Shown here piece after piece: positions 1-8,432 of a DNA stretch of 64,000 nucleotides. The position numbers were made by a program, and so were the translations under genes. Source of the stretch: Pandoraea sputorum (GTDB lineage: Bacteria; Pseudomonadota; Gammaproteobacteria; Burkholderiales; Burkholderiaceae). Each line of letters opens with the position of its first letter. Positions within the stretch are counted from its first letter, which is position 1. Where the stretch lies: the NCBI RefSeq assembly GCF_000814845.2, contig NZ_CP010431.2, positions 1,736,001 to 1,800,000 of the forward strand, given 5' to 3'. The notes beneath the pieces are model-generated. The model did no database searches, had not been told where the DNA came from, and worked only from the letters and a program-made list of their open reading frames with translations.

Positions 1-37
1 CTACGGCATCCCCATCGACATCTCACGGAGTTTCTTC

Positions 38-1738
38 ATGCTAGATCCCGTCACGCTGGCGGTCCTGAAAGGCCGGCTGGAGCAGATCGCCGACGAAATG
101 GACGCGACGCTCTACCGCAGCGCTTTCAACCCGATCATTGCCGAGGCGCACGACGCCTGCCACGGCATCTACGACGCCACTACCGGCGCAACCCTCGTGC
201 AAGGCAAGTCCGGCCTGCCCGTATTCGTTGGCGCGATGGCGTTCGCGGTGCAGGCGGCCGCACGCGCCGCGTCCGAGCGCGGGGGGATGGTCGAGGGCGA
301 CGTCTGGCTCTTCAACGACCCGTACGAAGGCGGCACGCACGCCAATGACTTCAAACTCGTGCGTCCGGTGTTCCGCAACGGCAAGCTGTACTGCTTCCTT
401 GCCTCGGCAGCGCACTGGCACGACGTGGGCGGCGCGGTGCCTGGCAACTACAATCCGGCGGCGACCGAATGCTGGCAGGAAGCGGTGCAGATCCCGCCTG
501 TGCGCATCTTGCGAAGCGGTGAACTCGATCTCGATGTGCTCGCCATCCTGAAGGCCAACACGCGTCTGCCCGACAGCCTGTGGGGCGATCTGAACGGTCA
601 ACTGGCTGCGCTCGAACTCGGCGGGCGTCGTCTGTCGGATCTGCTCGACGAGTACGGCGACGGCACGGTGCAGGACGCGCTCGTTCAGTTGCGCGAGCGT
701 GCCGTCAAGCTCATGCGCACCCACGTGGCGGCGCTGCCTGATGGCGAGTACGTCTATCAGGACACGCTGGATAACGACGGCGTGCGCGACGAGCCGCTCA
801 CGATTGCGCTGCGCATGCGCGTCGAAGGCGAGCTGCTCACGCTCGATTTCACCGGCACGTCCCCCGCGTGCATGGGGCCTGTCAACATCTCGCGCGCCAC
901 GGCGATTGCGGCTTGCTACGTCGCGCTCAAGCATCTGTTCCCGGATGTCCCGGCCAACGCCGGTGTGCTCGACGCGGTTCGCTTCGAGTTGCCCGAGGGG
1001 TTGCTGATCTCGGCGCAACGTCCGCGTCCGGTCGGGGGCTATACCGAAACCATTCTGCGCATGATCGACGTGATCTTCTGCGCGATGGCGAAGGCCGCGC
1101 CCGAGCGCGCGATGGGGCAGGCGTACGGCACGATCAACGCGTTGTCGATTGCCGGGTATCGCACCGACGAAGCGCGACGCGGTCAGCGCTGGGTGATGTT
1201 CAGCTTCTTCGGCGGCGGTCATGGCGGGCATATCGACGGCGATGGCCTGTCGCACGGCAACGCACCGATCTCGACGGCGACGATTCCGCCCGTGGAGATT
1301 CTCGAGGCTGCGTATCCGGTGCGCTTTACGCAATGGGCGCTGCGCCCCGATTCGGCCGGTGACGGCGCGCATCGCGGCGGTCTGGGTGCCATCTACGAAA
1401 TCGAGTTGCTCGAAGAAAGCGCGGAAGCATTCGTGTTCGGCGAGCGCGGTCGCTCAGCGCCGCAAGGGATTGCGGGCGGCGAGGCATCGGTGCCTAACGT
1501 CTTTCGCTACCAGAACGAAGGGCAATGGCACACGCCGCCGATGGCTTCGAAGATGCTCGGCATCAAGCTGACGAAGGGCGAGCGGGTACGACTGGAGACG
1601 CCGGGCGGCGGGGGATATGGGGCACCGGCGCAGCGCGACGAAGCGGCCCGCGCCCACGACCGTGAGATGGGCTACGTGACGACACAAGCCACCGTGAGCG
1701 GTGAGCGCGGCGCGACCAAGAAGGAGCAACAGGCATGA
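38..1738 (+). CDS. hyuB: Hydantoinase B / N-methylhydantoinase (5-oxoprolinase-type) beta subunit
   Basis: 566 aa, within the usual 520-600 aa range of HyuB proteins, which pair with HyuA for ATP-dependent opening of hydantoins, 5-oxoproline and similar cyclic amides, or as carboxylase subunits. Seen: N-terminal DPVTLAVLKGRLEQIADEM typical of the family, the conserved NDPYEGGTHANDF block near residue 90, and a glycine/histidine-rich GGGHGGHIDGDG block near residue 395. The ATG at 38 follows ACGGAG with about 7 bases of spacing. The frame stays open to the window edge, but family alignment favours this start. The stop overlaps the next start as ATGA (1735-1738), so HyuA is translationally coupled. 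First visible gene of the operon ending at 6728; more genes may lie upstream. The substrate cannot be told from sequence. Confidence 0.9.
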   Translation: MLDPVTLAVLKGRLEQIADEMDATLYRSAFNPIIAEAHDACHGIYDATTGATLVQGKSGLPVFVGAMAFAVQAAARAASERGGMVEGDVWLFNDPYEGGTHANDFKLVRPVFRNGKLYCFLASAAHWHDVGGAVPGNYNPAATECWQEAVQIPPVRILRSGELDLDVLAILKANTRLPDSLWGDLNGQLAALELGGRRLSDLLDEYGDGTVQDALVQLRERAVKLMRTHVAALPDGEYVYQDTLDNDGVRDEPLTIALRMRVEGELLTLDFTGTSPACMGPVNISRATAIAACYVALKHLFPDVPANAGVLDAVRFELPEGLLISAQRPRPVGGYTETILRMIDVIFCAMAKAAPERAMGQAYGTINALSIAGYRTDEARRGQRWVMFSFFGGGHGGHIDGDGLSHGNAPISTATIPPVEILEAAYPVRFTQWALRPDSAGDGAHRGGLGAIYEIELLEESAEAFVFGERGRSAPQGIAGGEASVPNVFRYQNEGQWHTPPMASKMLGIKLTKGERVRLETPGGGGYGAPAQRDEAARAHDREMGYVTTQATVSGERGATKKEQQA

Positions 1739-3786
1739 GCGAAGCAGCAACGATTGTCGGCGTCGACGTTGGCGGCACTTTTACCGACTTGTTTGTCCTC
1801 GACGAAGCGGCCGGTGTGGCCCGCATCGTCAAGGTGCCCTCCACGCGCGGCGAAGAAGCGCGCGGCTTCATGAACGGGATCGAGCGAGTCGATACACAAG
1901 GGCGCGGGGCTGCGGCCATCGCGACCATCGTGCACGGCACGACCGTCGGCACGAATGCGCTGCTCGAGCGCAAGGTGGCGCGCACCGGGATTATTACCAC
2001 GACGGGCTTTCGCGACGTGCTGGAGATGCGCCGCCGCGACCGTCCCGCCACCTGGGGGCTGCGTGGCAACTTCACACCGATCGTGCCGCGAAATCTGCGT
2101 CTTGAAGTCGATGAGCGCGTGCTGGCCGATGGCACCGTGCATACCGACGTCGACATCTCGCAGGTCGAAGCGGCGGCACGCGCTTTGCTCGAAGCGGGCT
2201 GCGACGCCGTGTGTGTCTTCTTCGTCAACGCATATGCCAATCCCGTCAACGAACAACGCGCGGTCGCGGCGGTACGCGCGCTCTGGCCGAACGGCAACGT
2301 GACGGCGGCGACCGAAGTGCTCCCGGAGATTCGTGAGTTCGAGCGGTGCTCGACGGCCACGTTGAACGCTTCGCTGCAACCGGTGGTGGGCAGCTATCTG
2401 ACGCGTCTGGAGAGCGACCTGAAGGCGCGTGGCTTCGGCGGGGAACTGCTCGTCGTGCAAAGCAATGGCGGCATCATGTCGCGCCAGACGGCCTGCGACG
2501 TGCCGGTGCGTACGGCGCTCTCAGGCCCGGCCGCCGGTGTGATCGCGTGCGCGGCCATTGCGCGTTCGGCGGGCTTCGCCAACGTGGTCACGGGCGACAT
2601 GGGCGGCACGTCGTTCGACGTCTCGCTGGTCGCGAACGGTGAGGCCTCGCTCGCAGCGCAGACGTCCATCGAATTCGGGATGGTGGTGCGCTCGCCGATG
2701 ATCCAGATCGAAACCATCGGCGCGGGCGGCGGCTCGATTGCCTCCGTCGACGCGGGCGGGCTGTTGCAAGTCGGCCCGGAGTCGGCGGGCAGTGTGCCGG
2801 GACCGGCGTGCTACGGACGCGGCAACACGCGCCCGACCGTGACCGATGCCAACGTGCTGCTCGGTCGGATTGCGGCGGATCGTCCGCTGGGCGGCGGGTT
2901 GCTCGCCAAACTCGACGGCAATCTCGCCTTGCAGGCCATTGATACACACGTGGCCAAGCCGCTGGGCCTCGATGCTTATGCCGCAGCAGAAGCGATTCTG
3001 ACCGTGGCCAACGCCAAGATGGCGGGCGCGATCCGTCTGGTGTCCATTGAGCGCGGGCACGATCCGCGACAGTTCGCTTACATGCCGTTCGGTGGCGGCG
3101 GCGCGCTGCACGTCTGCGCGATGATGCGCGAAGTCGGTACGACCACGGGCATCGTGCCGCGTTACCCAGGGGTGACGTCGGCGCTCGGTTGCGTGATCGC
3201 GGACATGCGTCACGACAGCGTGCAGACGCTCAATCAGCCGCTCGCTGCGCTCGATACGGACGACCTCGCCGAGCGTGTGGATGGGTTGGCGCAGGCGTGT
3301 CAGGCGCGTCTGGATTCGGCCGGGGTGCGCTTCGAATCGGTGCGTGAAATCATCGAACTCGACATGCTCTATGTGGGGCAGAGCCACACGGTGCGTGTGC
3401 CGGTGGCGCGCGAACGTCTGGATCGGGACGGCATTGCCGTCGCCTTCGAGACCGCCTATCGCGACGCGTTCGGCCGCGCGCTCGACGGCATTCCGGTGCG
3501 CATCATGAACCTGCGATACGCACGCATCGGTGTGCGTCCGAAGTTCGACCTCGCGGTGCTCGCACCGCAGGCCAACGCGATGCCCGAGCCGCTTGGCAGC
3601 CAGCGCGTGTATCACGCCGGACAGTGGTGGGATGCCGTGCGGTATGCGCGTCTCGATCTGCCGGTGGATGCGAGCGTCGCCGGTCCCGCAATCCTCGAAC
3701 AGTCGGACACGACGATCTGGCTCGAACCGGGATTCTCGGGGCGCGTCGATGCGCTGGGCAACCTGCTCATCACGCGCGACGCCTGA
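1735..3786 (+). CDS. hyuA: Hydantoinase A / N-methylhydantoinase alpha subunit (ATP-binding)
   Basis: 683 aa, the normal length for HyuA. The N-terminus carries the sugar-kinase/actin-type phosphate loop VGVDVGGTFTDLFVLDE. Further on are VHGTTVGTNALLERK near residue 70, GDMGGTSFDVSLV near 290 and the FGGGGALHVCAM block near 455, all family hallmarks. Members use ATP to activate the ring amide and work as a complex with HyuB. The start overlaps the hyuB stop (ATGA) and an AAGGAGC ribosome site lies about 8 bases upstream. The next gene begins 22 bases after the stop. With the adjacent hydrolase this resembles N-methylhydantoinase/N-carbamoyl-amino-acid amidase pairs, but that is inference; 5-oxoprolinase- or acetophenone-carboxylase-like activities remain possible. 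Confidence 0.9.
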   Translation: MSEAATIVGVDVGGTFTDLFVLDEAAGVARIVKVPSTRGEEARGFMNGIERVDTQGRGAAAIATIVHGTTVGTNALLERKVARTGIITTTGFRDVLEMRRRDRPATWGLRGNFTPIVPRNLRLEVDERVLADGTVHTDVDISQVEAAARALLEAGCDAVCVFFVNAYANPVNEQRAVAAVRALWPNGNVTAATEVLPEIREFERCSTATLNASLQPVVGSYLTRLESDLKARGFGGELLVVQSNGGIMSRQTACDVPVRTALSGPAAGVIACAAIARSAGFANVVTGDMGGTSFDVSLVANGEASLAAQTSIEFGMVVRSPMIQIETIGAGGGSIASVDAGGLLQVGPESAGSVPGPACYGRGNTRPTVTDANVLLGRIAADRPLGGGLLAKLDGNLALQAIDTHVAKPLGLDAYAAAEAILTVANAKMAGAIRLVSIERGHDPRQFAYMPFGGGGALHVCAMMREVGTTTGIVPRYPGVTSALGCVIADMRHDSVQTLNQPLAALDTDDLAERVDGLAQACQARLDSAGVRFESVREIIELDMLYVGQSHTVRVPVARERLDRDGIAVAFETAYRDAFGRALDGIPVRIMNLRYARIGVRPKFDLAVLAPQANAMPEPLGSQRVYHAGQWWDAVRYARLDLPVDASVAGPAILEQSDTTIWLEPGFSGRVDALGNLLITRDA

Positions 3787-3808
3787 TGCCCGCGACAGGA
3801 GCCATGAA

Positions 3809-4426
3809 ATGAGTCAAACCTCTTTGCTCGACCCGGCGCGCACTGCACTCGTCATCGTCGATCTGCAAAACGACTTCATCACGCCCGGTGGTGCGTACGA
3901 CCGGGGTGGTGCCGCAACGCCCGAAGCACAGGCGTTGCCCGCGCGTGTCGCACCCATCGCGCAATCGCTCAAGGCCGCAGGTGGTTTTGTCGCGGCAAGC
4001 CAGTTCACGTTATGGCCGGACGCGAGCGGCGAGCCGATGATTTCGCCGCATCTGAAGCAATTGCGGCCGTTCCTGCGCCGTGGCGATTTCGTCGCGGGAA
4101 CGGACGGTCATGCCACCGTGGCGGCGCTGGCGAAGCACGTCGACGTGTCGGTCTGGAAGGTGGCTTACTCCGCCTTCTTCAACACGCAACTGGACTGGGT
4201 GCTGCGACGTGCGGGTATCGAGACGGTGGCGGTGTGCGGCATCGTGACCAACGGCGGCGTGGCGAGTACTGCGCGCGATGCGCACATGCGCGACTACCGT
4301 GTGCTGGTGCTCTCCGACGGATGTGCCGCGCCCACCGTCGCCGCGCACGACGCCGCGTTGACCGACCTGCGCACCGTTGGCGAGGTCGTGACCTGCGAGG
4401 CCTTTGCGGCCCGCATCGCCTCATGA
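3809..4426 (+). CDS. Isochorismatase-superfamily hydrolase with Gly in place of the catalytic Cys
   Basis: 205 aa single-domain protein of the cysteine hydrolase/isochorismatase fold. The family aspartate is visible as D18 in VIVDLQNDF and the lysine as K117 in SVWKVAYS. The usual TNVCV nucleophile motif reads TNGGV here, with G150 where amidases (nicotinamidase, N-carbamoylsarcosine amidase, RutB) carry cysteine. True isochorismatases such as EntB and PhzD also lack this cysteine, so the protein probably does not work through a thioester intermediate. Start at 3809 chosen because the N-terminus MSQTSLLDPARTALVIVD aligns with the family; upstream sequence in this frame is antisense-like overlap with hyuA. 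The stop overlaps the next start (ATGA at 4423). By context it acts on the product of the hydantoinase pair or on a side-chain ester/enol ether. Confidence 0.85.
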   Translation: MSQTSLLDPARTALVIVDLQNDFITPGGAYDRGGAATPEAQALPARVAPIAQSLKAAGGFVAASQFTLWPDASGEPMISPHLKQLRPFLRRGDFVAGTDGHATVAALAKHVDVSVWKVAYSAFFNTQLDWVLRRAGIETVAVCGIVTNGGVASTARDAHMRDYRVLVLSDGCAAPTVAAHDAALTDLRTVGEVVTCEAFAARIAS

Positions 4427-5856
4427 GCGGTCCTACGACACCGGTCGTCCGTCAGGGCATGCCGCCGGTTGACGATCTGCCGCAAATCAGCGTGGTGATC
4501 GTGGGGGCGGGTGCGTGCGGCCTGACCGCTGCACTGGTGCTGCAAGATGCGGGCATCGACTGCGTCCTGCTGGAGCGCGACGCCATTCCCAGCGGCTCGA
4601 CCGCCCTGTCGTCGGGGTTCATTCCGGCGGCGGGTAGCGCGGTTCAGCGTGCGGTTGGCATCGACGACAGCGCGAAGCAGTTCGCCGCCGACATCATGGC
4701 GAAGACGCAAGGCACGGCGGCGGCGCATCTGGTGCAGGCGTATTCGGAAGCGTCCGGCCCGGCGATGGATGCGCTCGCGCGCCACGGGCTGACGTTCGAC
4801 ATTCTCGACGGCTTCCTGTACCCCGGACACAGCGTTCGGCGCATGCACAGCCTGCCGGAGCGGACCGGTGCGGCTTTGATGGCGGCGCTGGAGCGAGCCG
4901 TTCAGGCGACCGACGCGCACGTCATGACAAAGACGCTGGTGCGCGAGCTGTGGGTGGATGCGTCGGGCAACGTGCAGGCGGTGGGGTGCGTGCGCCCGGA
5001 CGGCGCGATGGAATACCTCGGCTGCGACATGCTGCTGCTCGCCTGCAACGGGTTCGGCGGTAATGCCGGGTTGCGCACCGAACTGCTGCCCGAGATGGCA
5101 CACGCCGTGTACGGCGGGCATGAAGGCAACGACGGCAGCGCCTTGCTCTTGGGCCGTGCGCTCGGCGCGGCGACAGCCGATCTGGGCGGCTATCAGGGAC
5201 ACGGCTCGTGGGCGAGTCCACACGGCGTGCTGATCTCGTGGGCCGTCATCATGGACGGCGGGGTGCAAATCAACCGGGAAGGTCAACGTTTTCATGACGA
5301 GACGCACGGCTACTCGGAAGCGGCGGTGCACGTGCTCGCACAAACGGATGGCATCGCCTGGAATGTGTTCGACGCGCAGACACTCGCGCTGGCGCGCACG
5401 TTTCCCGACTTTCAGGAAGCCGAAGCCGCGGGTGCGCTCAGGGCCTGCGCCGACATCGACGCGCTCGCCAGTGTCATCGGCTGCGACGTGACGGCGCTGC
5501 GCGAAACGTTGAACGGCGTCGCGCCGGGCGTGAATGCCACCGATGGCCGCCGGTTCACGCGCTCGCTCGTCGCGCCGTATTACGCAATCCGGGTCACGGG
5601 CGCGCTGTTTCACACGCAGGGCGGACTCGATATCGACGCCGCCTGCCGGGTGCTGCGTCCCGACGGATCGCCGATGCCCAACCTGCTCGCCGCAGGCGGC
5701 GCGGCGCGTGGCGTGTCGGGCAATGCAGTGTGGGGCTATCTGTCCGGCAACGGGCTGCTCTCGGCCGTCGCGGGCGGCTACATCGCGGCGAATACGGTGA
5801 TTGGCTCACTCGCCGCCATTCCCGCCATTATGAACACTCAGGAGATTTCTTCATGA
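4423..5856 (+). CDS. FAD-dependent oxidoreductase, fumarate reductase/3-ketosteroid dehydrogenase flavoprotein type
   Basis: 477 aa. The N-terminus has the dinucleotide-binding signature VVIVGAGACGLTAALVLQ followed by LLERD, the ribose-binding acid at the end of beta-2. The middle block GGVQINREGQRFHDETHGYSE and the C-terminal GGLDIDAACRVL...NLLAAGGAARGVSG match the FAD_binding_2 group (succinate dehydrogenase/fumarate reductase flavoproteins, KstD). No heme or Fe-S domain and no signal peptide are seen, so it is probably a soluble cytoplasmic dehydrogenase acting on C-C or alpha-keto substrates. Start 4423 overlaps the previous stop and its own stop overlaps the next start (5853), the third ATGA junction of the operon. 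The exact substrate is unknown. It does not look like a sarcosine oxidase of the DAO family, which argues against a simple creatinine pathway. Confidence 0.85.
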   Translation: MSGPTTPVVRQGMPPVDDLPQISVVIVGAGACGLTAALVLQDAGIDCVLLERDAIPSGSTALSSGFIPAAGSAVQRAVGIDDSAKQFAADIMAKTQGTAAAHLVQAYSEASGPAMDALARHGLTFDILDGFLYPGHSVRRMHSLPERTGAALMAALERAVQATDAHVMTKTLVRELWVDASGNVQAVGCVRPDGAMEYLGCDMLLLACNGFGGNAGLRTELLPEMAHAVYGGHEGNDGSALLLGRALGAATADLGGYQGHGSWASPHGVLISWAVIMDGGVQINREGQRFHDETHGYSEAAVHVLAQTDGIAWNVFDAQTLALARTFPDFQEAEAAGALRACADIDALASVIGCDVTALRETLNGVAPGVNATDGRRFTRSLVAPYYAIRVTGALFHTQGGLDIDAACRVLRPDGSPMPNLLAAGGAARGVSGNAVWGYLSGNGLLSAVAGGYIAANTVIGSLAAIPAIMNTQEISS

Positions 5857-6728
5857 CGGCTTCGTCGTCTGCCCAACTGTCGCTCCGGCAGCGCCTCTCG
5901 CAAGGTGTGCTGCTGGCGCCTGGCGTCTACGACGCCTTGTCTGCCCTCATCGCCGCACAGTCCGGTTTCGACGCCTTGTATCTCTCGGGGGCATCGATTG
6001 CCTATACTCGGCTCGGCCGCTCCGACATCGGTCTGACCACGTTCCCGGAAGTCGAAGACACGGTCGCACGGATTGCCGAGCGTGTGTCGGTGCCGGTGAT
6101 CGTCGATGCCGATACCGGTTTCGGTAACGCGCTCAATGTAAAACGCACCGTGCGTGGTTTCGAGCGGGCGGGTGCGGCCATGATTCAGCTTGAAGATCAG
6201 ACGTTTCCGAAACGTTGTGGCCATCTCGATGGCAAGGGCGTGGTGCCAGCTCAGGAAATGGCGGGCAAGGTGCGGGCGGCCGTCGATGCACGGCACGACG
6301 CCGGGACGCTGATCCTCGCGCGCACCGATGCGATTGCCGTCGAAGGACTCGACGCCGCACTGGACCGCGCAGAGTTGTACCTCGAAGCCGGGGCCGACGC
6401 GCTCTTCATCGAAGCGCTGCGCACAACCGAGCAGATGACTGCGGCCTGCGAGCGCTTTGCCCATCGCGTGCCGTTGCTGGCGAACATGGTCGAAGGCGGC
6501 AAGACGCCCGTGCAAAGCGCGCAGGCACTTGCAGATATCGGCTTTCGCATCGTCATCTTCCCCGGTGGCGCGGCGCGCGCGGTGGCGCACACGTTGCAGG
6601 GCTATTACGCAAATCTGCACGCGCAGGGTACGACGGCGGCATGGCGCGAACAGATGCTCGATTTCGACGGTCTGAACGCGGTGATCGGCACGCCTGAACT
6701 GCTGGCCGAGGGCAAGCAGTACGAGTGA
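5853..6728 (+). CDS. Isocitrate lyase/PEP mutase family enzyme (methylisocitrate- or dimethylmalate-lyase-like)
   Basis: 291 aa, standard length for PrpB/PEP-mutase/oxaloacetate-decarboxylase relatives. Mg-binding aspartates lie in VIVDADTGFGN (D85, D87), the EDQ motif is at 114-116 and the lyase signature PKRCGH has C122. The KRCGH form is typical of C-C bond lyases (methylisocitrate lyase, 2,3-dimethylmalate lyase) rather than of phosphonate mutases. The reaction is therefore expected to be a retro-aldol or Claisen cleavage giving pyruvate or glyoxylate plus an acid. The start overlaps the preceding stop (ATGA), with AGGAG in the preceding gene's tail about 10 bases upstream. Last gene of the operon; a strong terminator follows about 120 bases later. 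The substrate is not identifiable; prp genes are absent, so it is not likely the main PrpB. Confidence 0.85.
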   Translation: MTASSSAQLSLRQRLSQGVLLAPGVYDALSALIAAQSGFDALYLSGASIAYTRLGRSDIGLTTFPEVEDTVARIAERVSVPVIVDADTGFGNALNVKRTVRGFERAGAAMIQLEDQTFPKRCGHLDGKGVVPAQEMAGKVRAAVDARHDAGTLILARTDAIAVEGLDAALDRAELYLEAGADALFIEALRTTEQMTAACERFAHRVPLLANMVEGGKTPVQSAQALADIGFRIVIFPGGAARAVAHTLQGYYANLHAQGTTAAWREQMLDFDGLNAVIGTPELLAEGKQYE

Positions 6729-6845
6729 TTCGTGGCGCTGGGGAGAGCGCCAGGGAAAGCGCAGGGGAAAGAATAGGGATGTCAACGATGACTGTGTGAC
6801 GTCCGTCAGGGTCTCGGCGTGGAACGTGGGTAGCGCCGGAACACG

Positions 6846-6882
6846 GGGCCTGTCGCGATGAGAGTCGCGGCAGGCCCTTTTT
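6846..6882 (+). terminator. Intrinsic terminator of the hyu operon
   Basis: A 12-pair stem (6846-6857 with 6866-6877, one G-T pair) with an 8-base loop is followed directly by five T residues. The T-run lies on the plus side only, so it ends the plus-strand operon and not the minus-strand CoA-transferase that converges on it. Confidence 0.85.
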
Positions 6883-6920
6883 GCATCAGGCACACTGCCC
6901 GGACGGTGCTGCAGTCGGTC

Positions 6921-8144
6921 TCACACCACGCCATCGGTACGCAGGCCTGCGATCTTCGCGTCGTCAAAGCCGAGCCGTTCGCGCAGGATCTCGTCGCTAT
7001 GCTGGCCGAGCGTTGGCGGGGCGGTGCGCGCGAGCGGCGGCGTCTCGCTCATCTTCATGGGGCTCGCGACCAGTCGCGACATCCCCCCGGATGCGTGCGG
7101 CAACGCGACTTCCATGCCACGCGCCTTGACCTGCGGGTGCGCGAAGACTTCGGGCAGCGTGTTGATCGGACCACACGGTACGCCGGACGCTTCGAGCTTG
7201 TCGATCCAGACATCCTTTCCGAACTTGCGCACCATCTGCGCGAGCAACGGCACCAGCACCTCACGATGACGTACCCGCGACGGGTTGGTGGCGAAGCGCT
7301 CGTCGTCGGCCAGCGCAGGTTCGCCCCCGGCTTCCACGAACTTGCGGAATTGTCCGTCGTTGCCGACAGCGACGATGATCCAACCGTCGTCGCCTGTCTG
7401 GAACGTCTGATAGGGCACGATGTTCGGATGCGCGTTGCCCCAGCGCACCGGCGCTTTGTCGCTGGCCAGGTAGTTGGTGTTCATGTTCGCGAGCATGGCC
7501 ACCTGCGTGTCGAGCAGCGCCATGTCGATGTACTGGCCCACGCCGGTGCGATCGCGGTGGGTGAGGGCGGCCATGATCGCCAGACTTGCGTACATGCCCG
7601 TCATCAGATCGGCAATCGCTACACCGGCCTTTTGCGGGCCACCGCCGGGCAGCGCGTCGCGCTCGCCGGTGATGCTCATGAAACCGCCGATGCCCTGCAC
7701 GATAAAGTCGTAACCTGCGCGTGAGGCATACGGACCGTCCTGCCCGAAGCCCGTGACCGAGCAGTAGACGAGATCCGGCTTGATCGCTTTGAGTGAGGCG
7801 TAATCGAGACCGTACTTGGCGAGCTGCCCGACTTTGTAGTTCTCGACGACGACGTCGCTCTGTGCCGCCAGCGCCTTCACGATGGCCTGTCCTTCCGGAC
7901 GAGAGATGTCGAGCGTGAGCGAGCGCTTGTTGCGGTTTGCCGCGAGGTAATAGGCGGCTTCGGCTGTGTCGTGGCCGTCCGCGTCGCGCTGGTAGGGCGG
8001 GCCCCAACTGCGGGTGTCGTCGCCCACACCGGGACGCTCCACCTTGATCACGTCTGCGCCCAGATCGGCCAGATTCTGCGTGGCCCACGGACCGGCCAGT
8101 ACACGCGAAAGGTCCAGTACCCGGATATGACTCAGCGCGCCCAT
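6921..8144 (-). CDS. CaiB/BaiF family (family III) CoA-transferase
   Basis: 407 aa, the typical length of formyl-CoA/crotonobetainyl-CoA transferases. Seen: N-terminal IRVLDLSRVLAGPWATQNLA, LGADVIKVERP, the NRNKRSLTLDIS block, and the catalytic aspartate D179 in GVAIADLMTGMYA, which forms the aspartyl-CoA anhydride in this family. The enzyme moves CoA between two carboxylic acids in the cytoplasm. The start is well supported by AAGGAGAT nine bases upstream. It converges on the hyu operon from the other strand and has its own 129-base upstream region, so it is a separate unit. Donor and acceptor acids cannot be told from sequence; substrate classes in this family range from oxalate to succinate, mesaconate and carnitine. 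Confidence 0.9.
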   Translation of the reverse strand: MGALSHIRVLDLSRVLAGPWATQNLADLGADVIKVERPGVGDDTRSWGPPYQRDADGHDTAEAAYYLAANRNKRSLTLDISRPEGQAIVKALAAQSDVVVENYKVGQLAKYGLDYASLKAIKPDLVYCSVTGFGQDGPYASRAGYDFIVQGIGGFMSITGERDALPGGGPQKAGVAIADLMTGMYASLAIMAALTHRDRTGVGQYIDMALLDTQVAMLANMNTNYLASDKAPVRWGNAHPNIVPYQTFQTGDDGWIIVAVGNDGQFRKFVEAGGEPALADDERFATNPSRVRHREVLVPLLAQMVRKFGKDVWIDKLEASGVPCGPINTLPEVFAHPQVKARGMEVALPHASGGMSRLVASPMKMSETPPLARTAPPTLGQHSDEILRERLGFDDAKIAGLRTDGVV

Positions 8145-8363
8145 CGTTCGCTATCTCCTTGTGTTTCGATTTGTCTTCGTTCGTCCGATGCCTTGTTCGA
8201 GCGACGTCGATTCGTCAACGATCGTTGGCTCTGGCATGTTGCGGAACGTTGTTTTGCAATGCGGAACTTGTGAGTGAGAGTCTACGGTGCGTGCGCGGTG
8301 GCTGACCAGCGCAGTTTCGCACTGCGGTTAGCGGCGGGACGCTGTGGAGAGGTCGATTTCCCG

Positions 8364-8369
8364 TATAAT
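8364..8369 (+). promoter_or_regulatory. Candidate -10 element of the alaS promoter
   Basis: A perfect TATAAT sits 64 bases upstream of the alaS start. The sequence 16-18 bases upstream of it has no good match to TTGACA, so the call rests on the -10 box and its position. Confidence 0.5.
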
Positions 8370-8432
8370 CAAAAGTTTGCAAAATACCCCGCCAGGCTTA
8401 GCCTGCCCGGTCCCCACGCTCCCACGCAGCCT

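Noticed and set aside
38-5856. Creatinine/N-methylhydantoin pathway as the role of the first operon
   Set aside because: The flavoprotein is not a sarcosine-oxidase type and the amidase candidate lacks its cysteine, so the assignment is not supported beyond the hydantoinase subunits.
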